This document shows positions 34,884 through 44,439 of a stretch of DNA of 46,373 bases, piece by piece; position 1 is the first letter of the stretch, and the number at the start of each line of letters is the position of its first letter. The notes beneath the pieces are model-generated. The model was not told where the DNA came from. It saw nothing but the letters and a program-made list of their open reading frames with translations, and did no database searches. This DNA comes from Rhodopirellula sp. (GTDB lineage Bacteria > Planctomycetota > Planctomycetia > Pirellulales > Pirellulaceae). The DNA is taken from the NCBI GenBank assembly GCA_002698965.1, contig PAAT01000165.1, positions 47,085 to 93,457 of the forward strand, in the 5' to 3' direction. The position numbers and the translations under genes were made by a program.

Positions 34884-35663
34884 CTAAAACGGAAAATTCT
34901 CATCTATTGGTGAATTCGCGAGTTCCACTAAAAACCCCCCCAGACGCTCCACCAAAACATCCATCAATTTCTCACCTTTTTCAGCGGTGGCCGCATGTGG
35001 ATACCCCGAGCCACTATTGGTTGTTAGTAAATCCCACTGACGAGTAAGGCCAACCCAACCTTTATTGACTGCTTCAAATCGGGTCGGCTGGGTGGCTCCA
35101 TCATCCGCATATAACGAGCCGTCTTCATTCTTTGCCACCAAATGGTTACGGTAGGCCAGAATCAACGAGGTTTCCATTTCACCGGCATGATCTTCCTTAT
35201 GTTGAAAAATATCGTGATAAACGTCCTCTAGCATTCGAAACCAATTCGTCAAAAACAGATGTGCTTCCGTCTGGCCTGACAATTCTCTTAATAACGGCTT
35301 GAATTCATTTCCACCGTGGCTATTAAGAATGACAACTTTGCGAATCCCGCTTCGCACCAGCGATTCAACTAAATCTTCAATCACTTTGAACAAAGTCGTG
35401 GGATAAAGATTCATCGCCAGTGGGAAATGACGCATGTTAGTTTCGGTTCCATAGGGAACCGTTGGCAACAATACCACCCTTGCGCCCTGTTTATAAGCAG
35501 CTTCGCAAACCCGCGAACCAATATCTTCAGCTTCGTAATGATCGGTTCCATAAGGAAGATGTAGATTGTGAGGTTCCGTTGCCCCCATCGGCAGCACCGC
35601 TACATCATAGGGATTCTCTTTGATGTAACCGTAATTCGCTTCGGAAAGAATCCAGGGTCGCAT
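34884..35663 (-). CDS. Creatininase family protein
   Basis: The 259-residue protein has the creatininase metal-site motifs: LPMGATEPHNLHLPYGTDHYEAE (Glu, His and Asp ligands), NSHGGN in the middle and DHAGEMETS near residue 170. Creatininase-type amidohydrolases open cyclic amides such as creatinine, or act in riboflavin and coenzyme pathways; the family also includes mycofactocin-related members. The substrate is unknown here. The protein lacks a signal peptide. It lies 33 bases downstream of the DUF1570-like gene on the same strand, so they may form a transcript ending at the bidirectional terminator. Confidence 0.88.
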   Translation of the reverse strand: MRPWILSEANYGYIKENPYDVAVLPMGATEPHNLHLPYGTDHYEAEDIGSRVCEAAYKQGARVVLLPTVPYGTETNMRHFPLAMNLYPTTLFKVIEDLVESLVRSGIRKVVILNSHGGNEFKPLLRELSGQTEAHLFLTNWFRMLEDVYHDIFQHKEDHAGEMETSLILAYRNHLVAKNEDGSLYADDGATQPTRFEAVNKGWVGLTRQWDLLTTNSGSGYPHAATAEKGEKLMDVLVERLGGFLVELANSPIDENFPF

Positions 35664-35696
35664 AATTAGACCGCCTTATTACTCAGTTAAAAAAAT

Positions 35697-37499
35697 TTAA
35701 GGTTGAAGTTTTGCAAGACTGGATTTTACCTTGTCTACCACTTCCGCGCTCATATTGGTTCCAGTCAACTCAAGAAGCGTTAAATTTATAATCGTCTCCA
35801 AGTCAGCTGCAGCCTGATCGGTCACCGCCGTTCCCGTTAGATACAGCACGGTTAAAGTTGACTTCCCTGCAAGGGACTTTACTGCCTGATCTGTGACCTT
35901 TGTATTGGCAAGATCTAGCAACTCCAGATTAGCCAATTCGGATAGCACTTCTACTGAAGCATCGGTAATTTTTGTACCGTCAAGCATCACCTCCCTCAAT
36001 CCTGATAGCGACCGAAATAACGCAATACTGTTATCGCTAATTGAACAACCCGTGACATCAAGCCAGGTAAGGTTCTGTTGGCCTCGAAGACTTTTAAGAC
36101 CGTTGTCAGTTATATCTCCGTGAGCAGCACAAAATACCTGCAGTCTGGTATTTGGACGAAGGCGACTTAGGTCTTCATCATTGATCACCAAAAATTCACG
36201 ATACTCTTTATCAAACTGCTGATAAGCGATACGTGATAATTGTGATAATGAACCAGCGGTATCCGTTTTTGTATAGATCTTCCGAAGTAACTCAAAAAAT
36301 GCCGGGCGGTACCGGCCATTTTTTCCGTCAAGAAAAAAATGTGCCAATCCACTACATTGTGAATAGAGAGTCACAATATTGGGGTGGGCACCAAGTTCCT
36401 GCCTGCCTAAGGTGGTGAGTTGTTCAAGCGGTTCATATGATTGATTCACTAAAGTGTTAAAGCGTGCAAACTGCAGACGTTTTGATTCGAATCCTCCAAG
36501 CGTTACAAACCTACCGAAATTCTGGAGCGATTCCATATAAGTCGCCACGCCTTCAATGGCCCAGATATTTTGCTCTTCAGCGACATTTTGAAGAGCTGGC
36601 CCCAATTCGTAAAACAACTGGTGAGCTACTTCATGGAGCCATGGGTTAGAAACTGTCTTGCCGAGGTGCAAGAAGGATGTTTTCGTCGGAGCATAGTAAT
36701 AACCGGATGAATTTCGATTGCCAATCCTCCTTTGCTGAAAGAATTGTTGGTACTCATCTTCCTCAGCAAATAAGACAACTCGGTGTACACGATTGTTGTA
36801 TAACTGAGCCGTTTCACCCGCTAGCCTCTTCTTTAATGCCGACGTATTGCACCAGAATTCAACAAATGCCTGCTGCCATACCGAATACATTGTTTCAAGT
36901 TCCCGCGCCAGCTTGACTCCTTGGATGGCGGTGGCGTTGGTGGTAATCTCGAAATGCGCGGTCTTCACAGTATGATAATCACCGGCAGGCCACCCGGTTA
37001 ACGGGTATGCCTTTTTGGTTCGGAGAGCGGTTGGACGCAATTGCAAAATAGTCGAATCTGAATAACCCAAAATTCTACGTGCCTGAAGATGACGATGATT
37101 TTCATGAAGTACTCTATGGAGTAGGCGATATGCATCCGATGCATCCTCTAATATCAATGCCTGCTGATAAAGACGCTCAGCCTCTGACTTACGAATATCT
37201 GTAAACCTCTCATACCAAAACTTCTGTAGTTGAGGAGCGTTTCCTAATGGTCGGTGATGATCCACATTAATAAAAGGATAGAATACCTGTTGGTCGCCTC
37301 GAGCAGGCACAACCCACTGTCTGGTAATTTTGGCTTGTTCTTTGAGGCCCAGTTGATCGCACTTCAGCGCCAACAATTCCAATTGCTGGGCGAAGTTAGG
37401 ATTAATCTCCTGTGCGCACACTTCAACGGCTGTAGCCCTTATCATAAGAGCCACAAAAACCGTCGTCAGTAGAGGAGTTGTTCGCCGGAACCTATTCAT
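35697..37499 (-). CDS. Exported DUF1570-like metalloprotease-fold protein with leucine-rich repeats
   Basis: The 600-residue protein has a signal peptide (cleavage probably after VCAQ, about residue 30). A helical region (about 35-170) precedes a peptidase-like domain resembling DUF1570: HFEITTNAT, then WLHEVAHQLFYE with a HExxH zinc motif (H289, E290, H293) and AIEGVATYMES, where E316 is a likely third ligand. The C-terminal part (about 445-595) has six or so leucine-rich repeats of the LDVTGCSISDNSI / LDLANTKVTDQAV type, the bacterial/planctomycete LRR with a T-x-V-T-D turn. The architecture suggests an exported peptidase with a protein-binding domain. Substrate is unknown. It is divergent from the STN-like gene. 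Confidence 0.75.
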   Translation of the reverse strand: MNRFRRTTPLLTTVFVALMIRATAVEVCAQEINPNFAQQLELLALKCDQLGLKEQAKITRQWVVPARGDQQVFYPFINVDHHRPLGNAPQLQKFWYERFTDIRKSEAERLYQQALILEDASDAYRLLHRVLHENHRHLQARRILGYSDSTILQLRPTALRTKKAYPLTGWPAGDYHTVKTAHFEITTNATAIQGVKLARELETMYSVWQQAFVEFWCNTSALKKRLAGETAQLYNNRVHRVVLFAEEDEYQQFFQQRRIGNRNSSGYYYAPTKTSFLHLGKTVSNPWLHEVAHQLFYELGPALQNVAEEQNIWAIEGVATYMESLQNFGRFVTLGGFESKRLQFARFNTLVNQSYEPLEQLTTLGRQELGAHPNIVTLYSQCSGLAHFFLDGKNGRYRPAFFELLRKIYTKTDTAGSLSQLSRIAYQQFDKEYREFLVINDEDLSRLRPNTRLQVFCAAHGDITDNGLKSLRGQQNLTWLDVTGCSISDNSIALFRSLSGLREVMLDGTKITDASVEVLSELANLELLDLANTKVTDQAVKSLAGKSTLTVLYLTGTAVTDQAAADLETIINLTLLELTGTNMSAEVVDKVKSSLAKLQP

Positions 37500-37573
37500 A
37501 CCTACATTCTAGCCGACTATCAATAAAACTTCTTCTGCTCAGATGGCACCCATCTGTCAAACTGATTTCATAC

Positions 37574-37603
37574 TTGTCTTTCATCCCTGCAAGGCGGTAG
37601 AAT
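37574..37603 (+). promoter_or_regulatory. Candidate sigma70-type promoter of the STN-like gene
   Basis: TTGTCT (37574-37579) and TAGAAT (37598-37603) are 18 bases apart, giving a start near 37610 and a leader of about 45 bases. The leader contains a six-codon ORF (37637-37657, MKETSW) whose stop overlaps the GTG start of the gene. Confidence 0.4.
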
Positions 37604-37653
37604 TCTTCAGCACATCGAAATAACTGAATGTCCGAAATGAAAGAAACGTCCTG

Positions 37654-38679
37654 GTGAAAACTAGTCTGCTCCTCACACTCCTGTTCAGTATCCTATCTCT
37701 ACCAAACTCACTGGCAACCACGGTTCAGGCCACTGCCGTCGTGGACCTGGAACTGGCAATGGATGGCGTTCCCGACTTTGCCATCGTTCGCAAGTGGGTT
37801 GAAATGCTACAAAAAGCTGGATTTAAGAATGTTCGTGCCAGAAGTATTAAAGAGACCGACAAGCCAGAAGTTAAAACAATTGGTAAAGGGGACAGTCAAT
37901 TGCATATTGTCACCGGGGTCCTTGCTGGCACGAAGGTGTATCTTCCAAATGCTACCATTAAATACGGTGATCTTGATGCTGCTAAAGCTTGGATTGCCAA
38001 ACTAAAAGGAGACGGTGCCACCAACCTGACAGCTGAAAAGGGTGCCTATGGTCTCACGAAAGAACAGATTGTCAAAGTTTATGATGAACTTTCCAAGCCG
38101 GTAACATTATCTACTAAAGATCGACCCACCAAAGATGTTATTCGCAGTATTTCTCAAGTTTGGAAAGTTCGCGTCGGTGTGGAATCGAATGCCCGCAAGT
38201 ACCTCTTTAGTGATAAACCATTCCCCGGTGAGCTGAAGGGACTAACCAGTGGATCAGCAATGGCCATGGCTCTGAAGTCTGTTGGGCTTGTCATGTATCC
38301 TGAGAAGCCTGTTGGAGGCGAAATTCAGGTGATGATCTCTCAGCATCAGAAAGATAAAGAATTTTGGCCAACCGGCTGGGATTTAGAAGCCAACGCGGGT
38401 AAATCTGCTCCCGACCTGTTTAACGAACTGGATGTTGAAATCAAAGCGACTGAAATATCCAAAACGCTAGATGCTATCGCCCCCCGACTCAAGACGCCGA
38501 TAATCATTGACTACGGTGAAATCGAGCGTCGCGGGTTAAGCCTCGAAAAGCGAGTTAACATACCAGCGGGCAAAACTTTTTATAAAATAATCATCGATCG
38601 AGCCTTATCGCAGGGCGGTCTACGCAGCGAACTCCGTACCGACGAGGCTGGCAAAGTCTTTCTTTGGATTACGTATTAA
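37654..38679 (+). CDS. Exported protein with STN-like domains, function unknown
   Basis: The 341-residue product starts at a GTG and has a signal peptide (LLLTLLFSILSLPNSLATTVQA). No convincing Shine-Dalgarno precedes it, but a six-codon ORF ends over the start codon (GTGA), which would allow coupling. After the signal peptide comes a VDLELAMDGVPDFAIVRKWVEMLQKAGFKNVRARS module and then two segments resembling the secretin/TonB short N-terminal (STN) fold: TKDVIRSISQVWKVRVGV...ELKGLTSGSAMAMALKSVGL (about 155-225) and ISKTLDAIAPRLKTPIIIDY...ERRGLSLEKRVNIPAGKTFYKIIIDRAL (about 268-320). STN folds occur at the periplasmic end of secretins and TonB receptors, but no barrel or secretin domain follows here. 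I do not recognise the family further. Confidence 0.65.
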   Translation: MKTSLLLTLLFSILSLPNSLATTVQATAVVDLELAMDGVPDFAIVRKWVEMLQKAGFKNVRARSIKETDKPEVKTIGKGDSQLHIVTGVLAGTKVYLPNATIKYGDLDAAKAWIAKLKGDGATNLTAEKGAYGLTKEQIVKVYDELSKPVTLSTKDRPTKDVIRSISQVWKVRVGVESNARKYLFSDKPFPGELKGLTSGSAMAMALKSVGLVMYPEKPVGGEIQVMISQHQKDKEFWPTGWDLEANAGKSAPDLFNELDVEIKATEISKTLDAIAPRLKTPIIIDYGEIERRGLSLEKRVNIPAGKTFYKIIIDRALSQGGLRSELRTDEAGKVFLWITY

Positions 38680-38687
38680 ACGCGCAT

Positions 38688-38721
38688 AAAAAAAGCACGA
38701 AGGTGGCATACTATCGTGCTT
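38688..38721 (-). terminator. Intrinsic terminator of tRNA-His
   Basis: AAGCACGA (38693-38700) and TCGTGCTT (38714-38721) form an 8-bp stem with a 13-base loop. Read on the minus strand it is followed by a run of seven T (38694 down to 38688). It begins 22 bases after the tRNA 3' end and also lies just past the STN-like gene stop (38679). Confidence 0.85.
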
Positions 38722-38743
38722 CAATGCTGTGAATACAGAATAA

Positions 38744-38819
38744 GGGTGGCTGAGGGGATTCGAACCCCCGACCCCTGGAACCACAATCCAGTGCTCTAAC
38801 CAACTGAGCTACAGCCACC
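38744..38819 (-). tRNA. tRNA-His (GTG)
   Basis: The minus strand reads GGTGGCTG as the 5' acceptor arm (including the histidine-specific extra G at -1), TAGCTCAGTTGGT in the D arm, CTGGATTGTGGTTCCAG as the anticodon arm with GTG, GGGGGTTCGAATCCCC in the T arm and CAGCCACCC at the 3' end, with C73 opposite G-1. CCA is not encoded (TTA follows). All stems pair. It is a single tRNA gene with its own candidate promoter and terminator. Confidence 0.98.
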
Positions 38820-38832
38820 ACTGAGAGTTTCA

Positions 38833-38860
38833 ATTTAATTCGCAGGCAGGAAATCGACAA
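38833..38860 (-). promoter_or_regulatory. Candidate promoter of tRNA-His
   Basis: On the minus strand TTGTCG (38860-38855) and TTAAAT (38838-38833) are 16 bases apart, placing the start a few bases before the mature 5' end at 38819. Both boxes match consensus in four of six bases, so this is only suggestive. Confidence 0.35.
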
Positions 38861-38960
38861 GTATGGAATTAACCAGTTAGATAATTAAACCCCGTCTGGC
38901 ACCATCCCCTCAAAAACTTAAACATCTACTCCTTGCAACCCGACAAACTTTACCGGTTTC

Positions 38961-40358
38961 CTAGCTAATAATGTCGTGATTCACATTCCCAAAGACATCT
39001 GTCAGACGGAAGTCACGACCACTATACCGGAATGTTAATTCTTCGTGATTGATACCAAGTAAATGAAGAATCGTTGCATGTAAATCATGTACATCCATTC
39101 GGCCATCCACGGCATCGACACCTAGTTCATCTGTGCCACCATGAATGTGACCGCCCTTCACACCACCTCCACAGAGCCATGTCGTAAAGCCCGTGTTATG
39201 ATGATTTCTCCCGGTCTTACCCTGCGCTGTCGGCGTGCGTCCGAATTCCCCCCCCCAAATAATCAAAGTATCTTCAAGTAGCCCGCGTTGCTTAAGATCC
39301 GTAATCAATGCTGCGATCGGCTGGTCGCTCTTTCCTGCATCACGTTTGTGGTCCATGATATTTCCGTGGGCATCCCATGGCTGACCCGCTCCGTAATAAA
39401 TTTGAACCATACGAACCCCGCGTTCCACCAATCGACGAGCAACCAGGCAGCCGTTGGCAAATTGCCCTTCTCCATAAGCCTTGAGTGTTTCCTGCGATTC
39501 CCGGGTGATATCAAATGCTTCCTGAGCTTCAAACTGCATGCCATAAGCAACTTCCAGCGACTGAATACGCGCTTCAAGATTGAGATCCGCTGTCCGCTTT
39601 TCTAAGTGACGCTTGTTACTCTGCTGTAACAAATCAAGTAAACGACGCTGAGCATCCGGAGTCAGATTCTTATTATTGATATGACCGATTACATTCTTCG
39701 GATCAACTTTGGAATTGTTAATATGAGTTCCCTGATAAATCCCAGGCAGAAAGCTATTACCCCACAACGCCGGCCCAACCACGGGTTTCCCTGGACAGAG
39801 AACCAAAAATCCCGGCAAGTTCTGGTTTTCAGTGCCCAGCCCATAAGTAACCCATGAGCCTAAACAGGGCCGAATCGGCTGCTGATTCCCGCTATTCATC
39901 ATGAGCAACCCAGGCTCATGATTTGGTGTCGTGGTGTGCATACCGCGAAGAATACATAGTTCGTCGGCGACTTTCCCCAGGTGAGGATATAACTCGCTCA
40001 TATCAATACCTGCTTCACCGTATTTAGCGAAACTAAATGGAGACGGCATATACTTGCCACCACGGCCCGTCTTTCCTTCCTGAGCTTTCAACTCAGGCTT
40101 AGGATCAAACGTGTCTACGTGTGACGGGCCACCATTCATGAATAAAAAGATGACATGCTTGGCACGAGGAGTATGATGTGCCTGTTTAGGGATGAGGGGG
40201 CTCGTCGACTTGACCGCAGCATCAAGCTTTTGCTCTTCAGCCAGCAACGCAGACAGACCCAACATTCCAAATCCCACCCCGCTCGACTTCAGAATCTGAC
40301 GGCGCGATACAAGATGACTCTTCAACAGTGGATTATCGACAATTTGACGATCGTGCAT
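38961..40358 (-). CDS. DUF1501 domain-containing Tat-exported protein
   Basis: The ATG at 40358 gives a 465-residue protein whose N-terminus holds a twin-arginine motif SRRQILK (RR at 19-20) before the hydrophobic GVGFGMLGLSALLA, so export by Tat is expected. The open frame 11 codons longer (to 40391) is less likely. The DUF1501 domain is typical: HVIFLFMNGGPSHVDTFDPK, then TTTPNHEPGLLMMNSGNQQP, VQIYYGAGQPWDAHGN and LIIWGGEFGRTPTAQG. The fold belongs to the alkaline-phosphatase/sulfatase superfamily and metal-binding residues are retained in D and H positions. In planctomycetes it is almost always paired with a DUF1553 cytochrome-like gene, as here, 59 bases downstream of it. The enzymatic role is unknown. 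Confidence 0.93.
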   Translation of the reverse strand: MHDRQIVDNPLLKSHLVSRRQILKSSGVGFGMLGLSALLAEEQKLDAAVKSTSPLIPKQAHHTPRAKHVIFLFMNGGPSHVDTFDPKPELKAQEGKTGRGGKYMPSPFSFAKYGEAGIDMSELYPHLGKVADELCILRGMHTTTPNHEPGLLMMNSGNQQPIRPCLGSWVTYGLGTENQNLPGFLVLCPGKPVVGPALWGNSFLPGIYQGTHINNSKVDPKNVIGHINNKNLTPDAQRRLLDLLQQSNKRHLEKRTADLNLEARIQSLEVAYGMQFEAQEAFDITRESQETLKAYGEGQFANGCLVARRLVERGVRMVQIYYGAGQPWDAHGNIMDHKRDAGKSDQPIAALITDLKQRGLLEDTLIIWGGEFGRTPTAQGKTGRNHHNTGFTTWLCGGGVKGGHIHGGTDELGVDAVDGRMDVHDLHATILHLLGINHEELTFRYSGRDFRLTDVFGNVNHDIIS

Positions 40359-40417
40359 AGTTCTTCTTCTATTAGTCTTTATCAAAAACAAATCGCAAAC
40401 TCTTTACGACACTTTCA

Positions 40418-43400
40418 TTAATCTACAAACATAAATTCATTGGCACTTAAAAGCGCCAATGCATATTGATCCCAGGCATTCTCCATACTGGATTCGGCTC
40501 CTACAGCCTCGAGAAATTCTTTTCCTAAAGTAACGTCAGCCTCTTCCGGTTGTCGGCCATACAACAACTCGAATACCTGTTGTATCTTCTCCTCAACCGT
40601 GCCCGCCATTTCACTGCGAACACGAGCACTCAAAGCGCGAGCACGGTTCATCATGAAATCACTATTCAGCACAAACAACTGCTGCAACGGTACGGTTGTC
40701 ACCGGTCGAGCTGCTGCGGTAATATTTGGATCCGGAAAATCGAACAATCGAAGTAACTCGTTTAGACGATGACGACTAATAAAACCATACAGTGTCCGGC
40801 GTTTGTTGCCGGCGTTATCTAATTCAACGGATGGGCCACCCATCTCTGGTTGCAGCTCACCGGACACGGCTAACAAGCCATCTCGCCAGGGCTCGACCTC
40901 TAATCGACGGCGATTCATTCGCCACAATAATTTATTATCCGGGTCTGCTTCAAACTTCTGAGCATTAAATTCGCTACTCTGCTGATAAACAGCAGAGTTC
41001 ATAACCAGCCGGTGAATATGTTTCATCGACCAATTATTCTTCATAAACTCAACCGCCAAATAATCCAGCAATTCTGGATGTGTCGGCCGGTCTCCCAGTG
41101 TACCAAAGTTGCTGAGCGTACCAACCAATCCCTTTCCAAAGTGTCCGGCCCAGATGCGGTTTACCATCACGCGAGCTGTTAAGGGGTTGTCTTCAGACGT
41201 AATCGAATTGGCAAATTCGAGGCGGCCACTACCTTGGGGCTCATATGGGACCTTCTCTCCCTCCGTGAAGATGGCCAAATTAGCTCGTTTGGCGATAGCA
41301 CCTTTTTTACCCGGATCGCCCGCCAGATAGATCGGCAAATCCTGTGCGTTACCTTCAGACAAAGCGTGCGCCTGGAGAATCTGAATCGACTCAGCCTCTT
41401 TCTTTAATTGCTCATGATTATCCCTAAGCATCATAATCTGTTGTTTTGCAGCGCCCTCTAGTCGAGTCTCCACTTCATTGGGCGGCAACGCAAGAAGCCC
41501 TTCTTCATAAAGCATCAGTGAAAGCAGTGTGGCATCCTGGCGAAGAGATTCATTCATAAGATCCTCTTCACTAACCTCCACTTCCGCCAGGGCTTCTTTG
41601 GGTAATGGATTCATCTCAAGGCGAACACCTGACCAAACACCATGATCGGAACTGATTGTGTTATTATCAGGTTTGCCCGCTCCGGCGGTAACTAATGTGA
41701 CATACTTCGCTTCCGATGAAATCTCTATATCTATGTCAAAGAATTGCCCGTTAGCTTTTATCTCGGGCGGTATGACTCCCGTGAAGTAGTAGGTAAAGTC
41801 ACTGTAAGTAATCTGCATTTCCTGACCGTTGACATATCCACCAAGAATCGCGTCCATCACTTTTTTGTCTTTATGAGGTTTCGAAACAATCACGGCAAAA
41901 TGTGCACTGGCGTTAGAATTCAGCGAATCGTCATTCATTCCGGCGCGATCCACTTTAAATCGAAATGCCTGATCCTGAGGAAATAATCCTGCTTTACGAA
42001 TTTCGTCCAGATCAAACGTCACCAAAGCATTGGCGTGCATCCCAATTCCTTGCTCGTCTCGTTTCCCGCTGGCTCGGTAAGCTTCGCCTTGAGTAGAAAT
42101 GCCATTTTTGTCCAGCCATGCATCATTAGTTATTTTGCCGTAGGCATTACCGTCCGCGCCTAAATGAACAAAGTCAAAGTCAATATCCGGCCCAATGTGA
42201 ATTCTTTCCCCCCATCCAAAAGCAGTCTTCAGAACTCCTAAATCTGTCGGCTCAGCAGCCGCCCCGAGAGCATCTGATGCTAGAGCGCCGTTCAGCGGTA
42301 CCGTCTTTCCGTCATCAAAGAGATTTCCTAAAGGAATCACTCCCGGACGAACTTTCGCAACATCTTCCTGTTTCACAAATGCAACGTTCTCGCCAAACAA
42401 CCCAAACAGCTTTTGACGATCGGCCAATTTCGATTCAACCTGTTGTTGCAAAGCTAGTCCCAACCCGCTTACTTTCTGCAGCAACATTTCATTAGCCGAC
42501 TGATTCGTATCCTGAGGTAAAGTATCTACCCAGGCATACCAATCGGCCAGTTGTGGTCGGGTTCCACGTTGCACTGGCTTTTTAAACTGCAGTATTGCTA
42601 CCCACCGCTTTAGTAACGTTTCACTAAGCCCGGAATCCTTTAGGACGGATTCATAGTTTTTCTTAGCAGCATTTTCGACCTTCTGGCGTTCCAAAAACTT
42701 AAATCCAGCGACTAGATACTTAGGAATCTCACTTGTCAATGAAGGGCGTAATTCCCTGCCCACCTCGGCCAATACCCGATTAATCTCAAGCTCTTTGTCC
42801 TTCACTTGCTGATCTTTAAAAGCGCGACTTTGAACGACTTCCGGGGATACCACGGGGCGTTCCTGATAATTCGTACTAGCAAACAGCCCGGCAAGGCCAT
42901 AATAATCACTTGTCGAAATCGGATCGTATTTATGATCGTGACAACGGGCGCAGGAAACGGTCAGCCCGAGTACTCCTCTACTCACCGTATCAATACGATC
43001 ATCCCACTCATCCGCTGCTGCTTTCGCTTTCTCAACATTTTCAGCATAGTAAACTGGCCCCAGTGCAAACAAACCTAACGCTGCCAGTCGCTCGTGCTGC
43101 TTTTGGTCTTCAATCAAATCACCGGCAACTTGATATTTCACAAACGTGTTATAAGGCATGTCATTATTGAATGACTGTACGACCCAATCACGATAAAGAT
43201 ATCCTCGAGGGTACTTACGAGCTTTGAATGTGTGAGCCTGATCTTCGCCATATCGGGCCACATCCAGCCAATAACGCCCCCAGCGTTCTCCATAATGCTT
43301 GGAAGCCAATAGCGTCTCCACTACCTTCGAAAACGCATTGGAACTGTCATCATTTAGAAATGCGAGAATCTGCTCAGGTGCTGGTGGCAATCCAATCAAA

Positions 43401-44005
43401 TCGTAATAGGCACGGCGAATTAAGGTGCGTTTATCTGCCGCAGCACTGGGCTGCATATGATTCGACTCCAACTGAGATAATACATATCGATCGACGTTGT
43501 TGATGACCCAATCTGTTTGCCTCACTTTGGGCGCCGCGTGCACAACAGGTTTTTTAAACGACCAGAATTCTGCCGCTTTGGCATAATCAATGGAGTTACG
43601 AGTGATCACCTGACCGCCTTGGCGAGGATCGACCGCACCGTTTTTGATCCATGTCTCAAAGTCTTTAATAATTCCGTCGGGCAACCTGCCTTTGGGAGGC
43701 ATCTCGAAAGACTCATATTTCATTGCACTTAGCAATAAACTCTCCTCAGGCTTGCCCGGCACAACACCTGCTCCTGAATCTCCTCCCTGACGAATCGCCT
43801 TGCGGCTATCAAGTAAATATCCGCCCTTTACTGCATCACTGTCGAGACTGTGACAGGAATAACAGTGCTGAACCAAAACAGGCCGGATCTTGGTTTCAAA
43901 AAATTCCACCTGAACCGGATCTAGGTTTTCTTCTGCCTGAAGTGTGCTTAACAGCACGGTGAAGAAAAATATGAGAGTAGAGACTACATTGATCGCGCGT
44001 GACAT
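40418..44005 (-). CDS. PSCyt1-DUF1549-DUF1553 cytochrome-like protein with NPCBM-like insertion
   Basis: The ATG at 44005 gives 1,195 residues with a signal peptide (cleavage after TLQA, 24); the open frame to 44107 adds 34 residues that are not needed. The planctomycete cytochrome C domain has a heme motif CYSCH (C48, C51, H52) and a downstream Met-rich FEMPPKG. DUF1549 (about 165-380) contains ERWGRYWLDVARYGED and a second CARCHDHKYDP site. A region of about 200 residues near 600-820 has DEQGIGMHANALVTFDLDEI and a FRFKVDRAGMND strand, as in NPCBM carbohydrate-binding modules. DUF1553 follows (TARVMVNRIWAGHFGKGLVGT, NWSMKHIHRLVMNSAVYQQ). The pair with DUF1501 is thought to work in the periplasm on polysaccharide or other polymer; the substrate is unknown. 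Confidence 0.93.
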   Translation of the reverse strand: MSRAINVVSTLIFFFTVLLSTLQAEENLDPVQVEFFETKIRPVLVQHCYSCHSLDSDAVKGGYLLDSRKAIRQGGDSGAGVVPGKPEESLLLSAMKYESFEMPPKGRLPDGIIKDFETWIKNGAVDPRQGGQVITRNSIDYAKAAEFWSFKKPVVHAAPKVRQTDWVINNVDRYVLSQLESNHMQPSAAADKRTLIRRAYYDLIGLPPAPEQILAFLNDDSSNAFSKVVETLLASKHYGERWGRYWLDVARYGEDQAHTFKARKYPRGYLYRDWVVQSFNNDMPYNTFVKYQVAGDLIEDQKQHERLAALGLFALGPVYYAENVEKAKAAADEWDDRIDTVSRGVLGLTVSCARCHDHKYDPISTSDYYGLAGLFASTNYQERPVVSPEVVQSRAFKDQQVKDKELEINRVLAEVGRELRPSLTSEIPKYLVAGFKFLERQKVENAAKKNYESVLKDSGLSETLLKRWVAILQFKKPVQRGTRPQLADWYAWVDTLPQDTNQSANEMLLQKVSGLGLALQQQVESKLADRQKLFGLFGENVAFVKQEDVAKVRPGVIPLGNLFDDGKTVPLNGALASDALGAAAEPTDLGVLKTAFGWGERIHIGPDIDFDFVHLGADGNAYGKITNDAWLDKNGISTQGEAYRASGKRDEQGIGMHANALVTFDLDEIRKAGLFPQDQAFRFKVDRAGMNDDSLNSNASAHFAVIVSKPHKDKKVMDAILGGYVNGQEMQITYSDFTYYFTGVIPPEIKANGQFFDIDIEISSEAKYVTLVTAGAGKPDNNTISSDHGVWSGVRLEMNPLPKEALAEVEVSEEDLMNESLRQDATLLSLMLYEEGLLALPPNEVETRLEGAAKQQIMMLRDNHEQLKKEAESIQILQAHALSEGNAQDLPIYLAGDPGKKGAIAKRANLAIFTEGEKVPYEPQGSGRLEFANSITSEDNPLTARVMVNRIWAGHFGKGLVGTLSNFGTLGDRPTHPELLDYLAVEFMKNNWSMKHIHRLVMNSAVYQQSSEFNAQKFEADPDNKLLWRMNRRRLEVEPWRDGLLAVSGELQPEMGGPSVELDNAGNKRRTLYGFISRHRLNELLRLFDFPDPNITAAARPVTTVPLQQLFVLNSDFMMNRARALSARVRSEMAGTVEEKIQQVFELLYGRQPEEADVTLGKEFLEAVGAESSMENAWDQYALALLSANEFMFVD

Positions 44006-44439
44006 CGTTTGATTACGTATCCAATAAATCGGTAGTGCTAAATACGGGCATAGAATTTTATTATCCCATATGAAGCCAATGTTATGAAGGTGAATGAGAG
44101 TTTTCAATTTGCGGGAATTAAAACCTAATAATTACTCTTGATAGTCGAATCACCTATAATTCAACCATCCAAGCTCTCATCTAAAGAAACAAGCATGCCC
44201 GATCATTGAAGATGAAACCATGTAGTACTTTAATGCTGTTAAAGAACAGGTCATGGGCACTGCTTCCAACCTGCTCGTCGAGGGTTAAATCAGGTTGGCT
44301 ACGCAGGGAATGAAAATTCTGATCCATTCCGACATTTCAATTTCATCAAAACCTCAATTCAACCAAAGTTCGGCTGCTATCAAAGCAACTGGAGATTCTC
44401 TGGCTTTACATGACAAATGGTCGTGAGTATAAGAACTGC
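44006..44439. other. Divergent region between DUF1553 and CRTAC1 genes
   Basis: 434 bases hold no credible gene. On the plus strand a perfect TATAAT lies at 44155-44160, but no good -35 box sits 16-18 bases upstream (TTACTC at 44132), and the leader to the CRTAC1 gene would be nearly 300 bases. I see no strong hairpin. Confidence 0.4.

Noticed and set aside
44006..44107. 34-residue extension of the DUF1553 protein
   Set aside because: It would bury the signal peptide; the ATG at 44005 gives a normal one.
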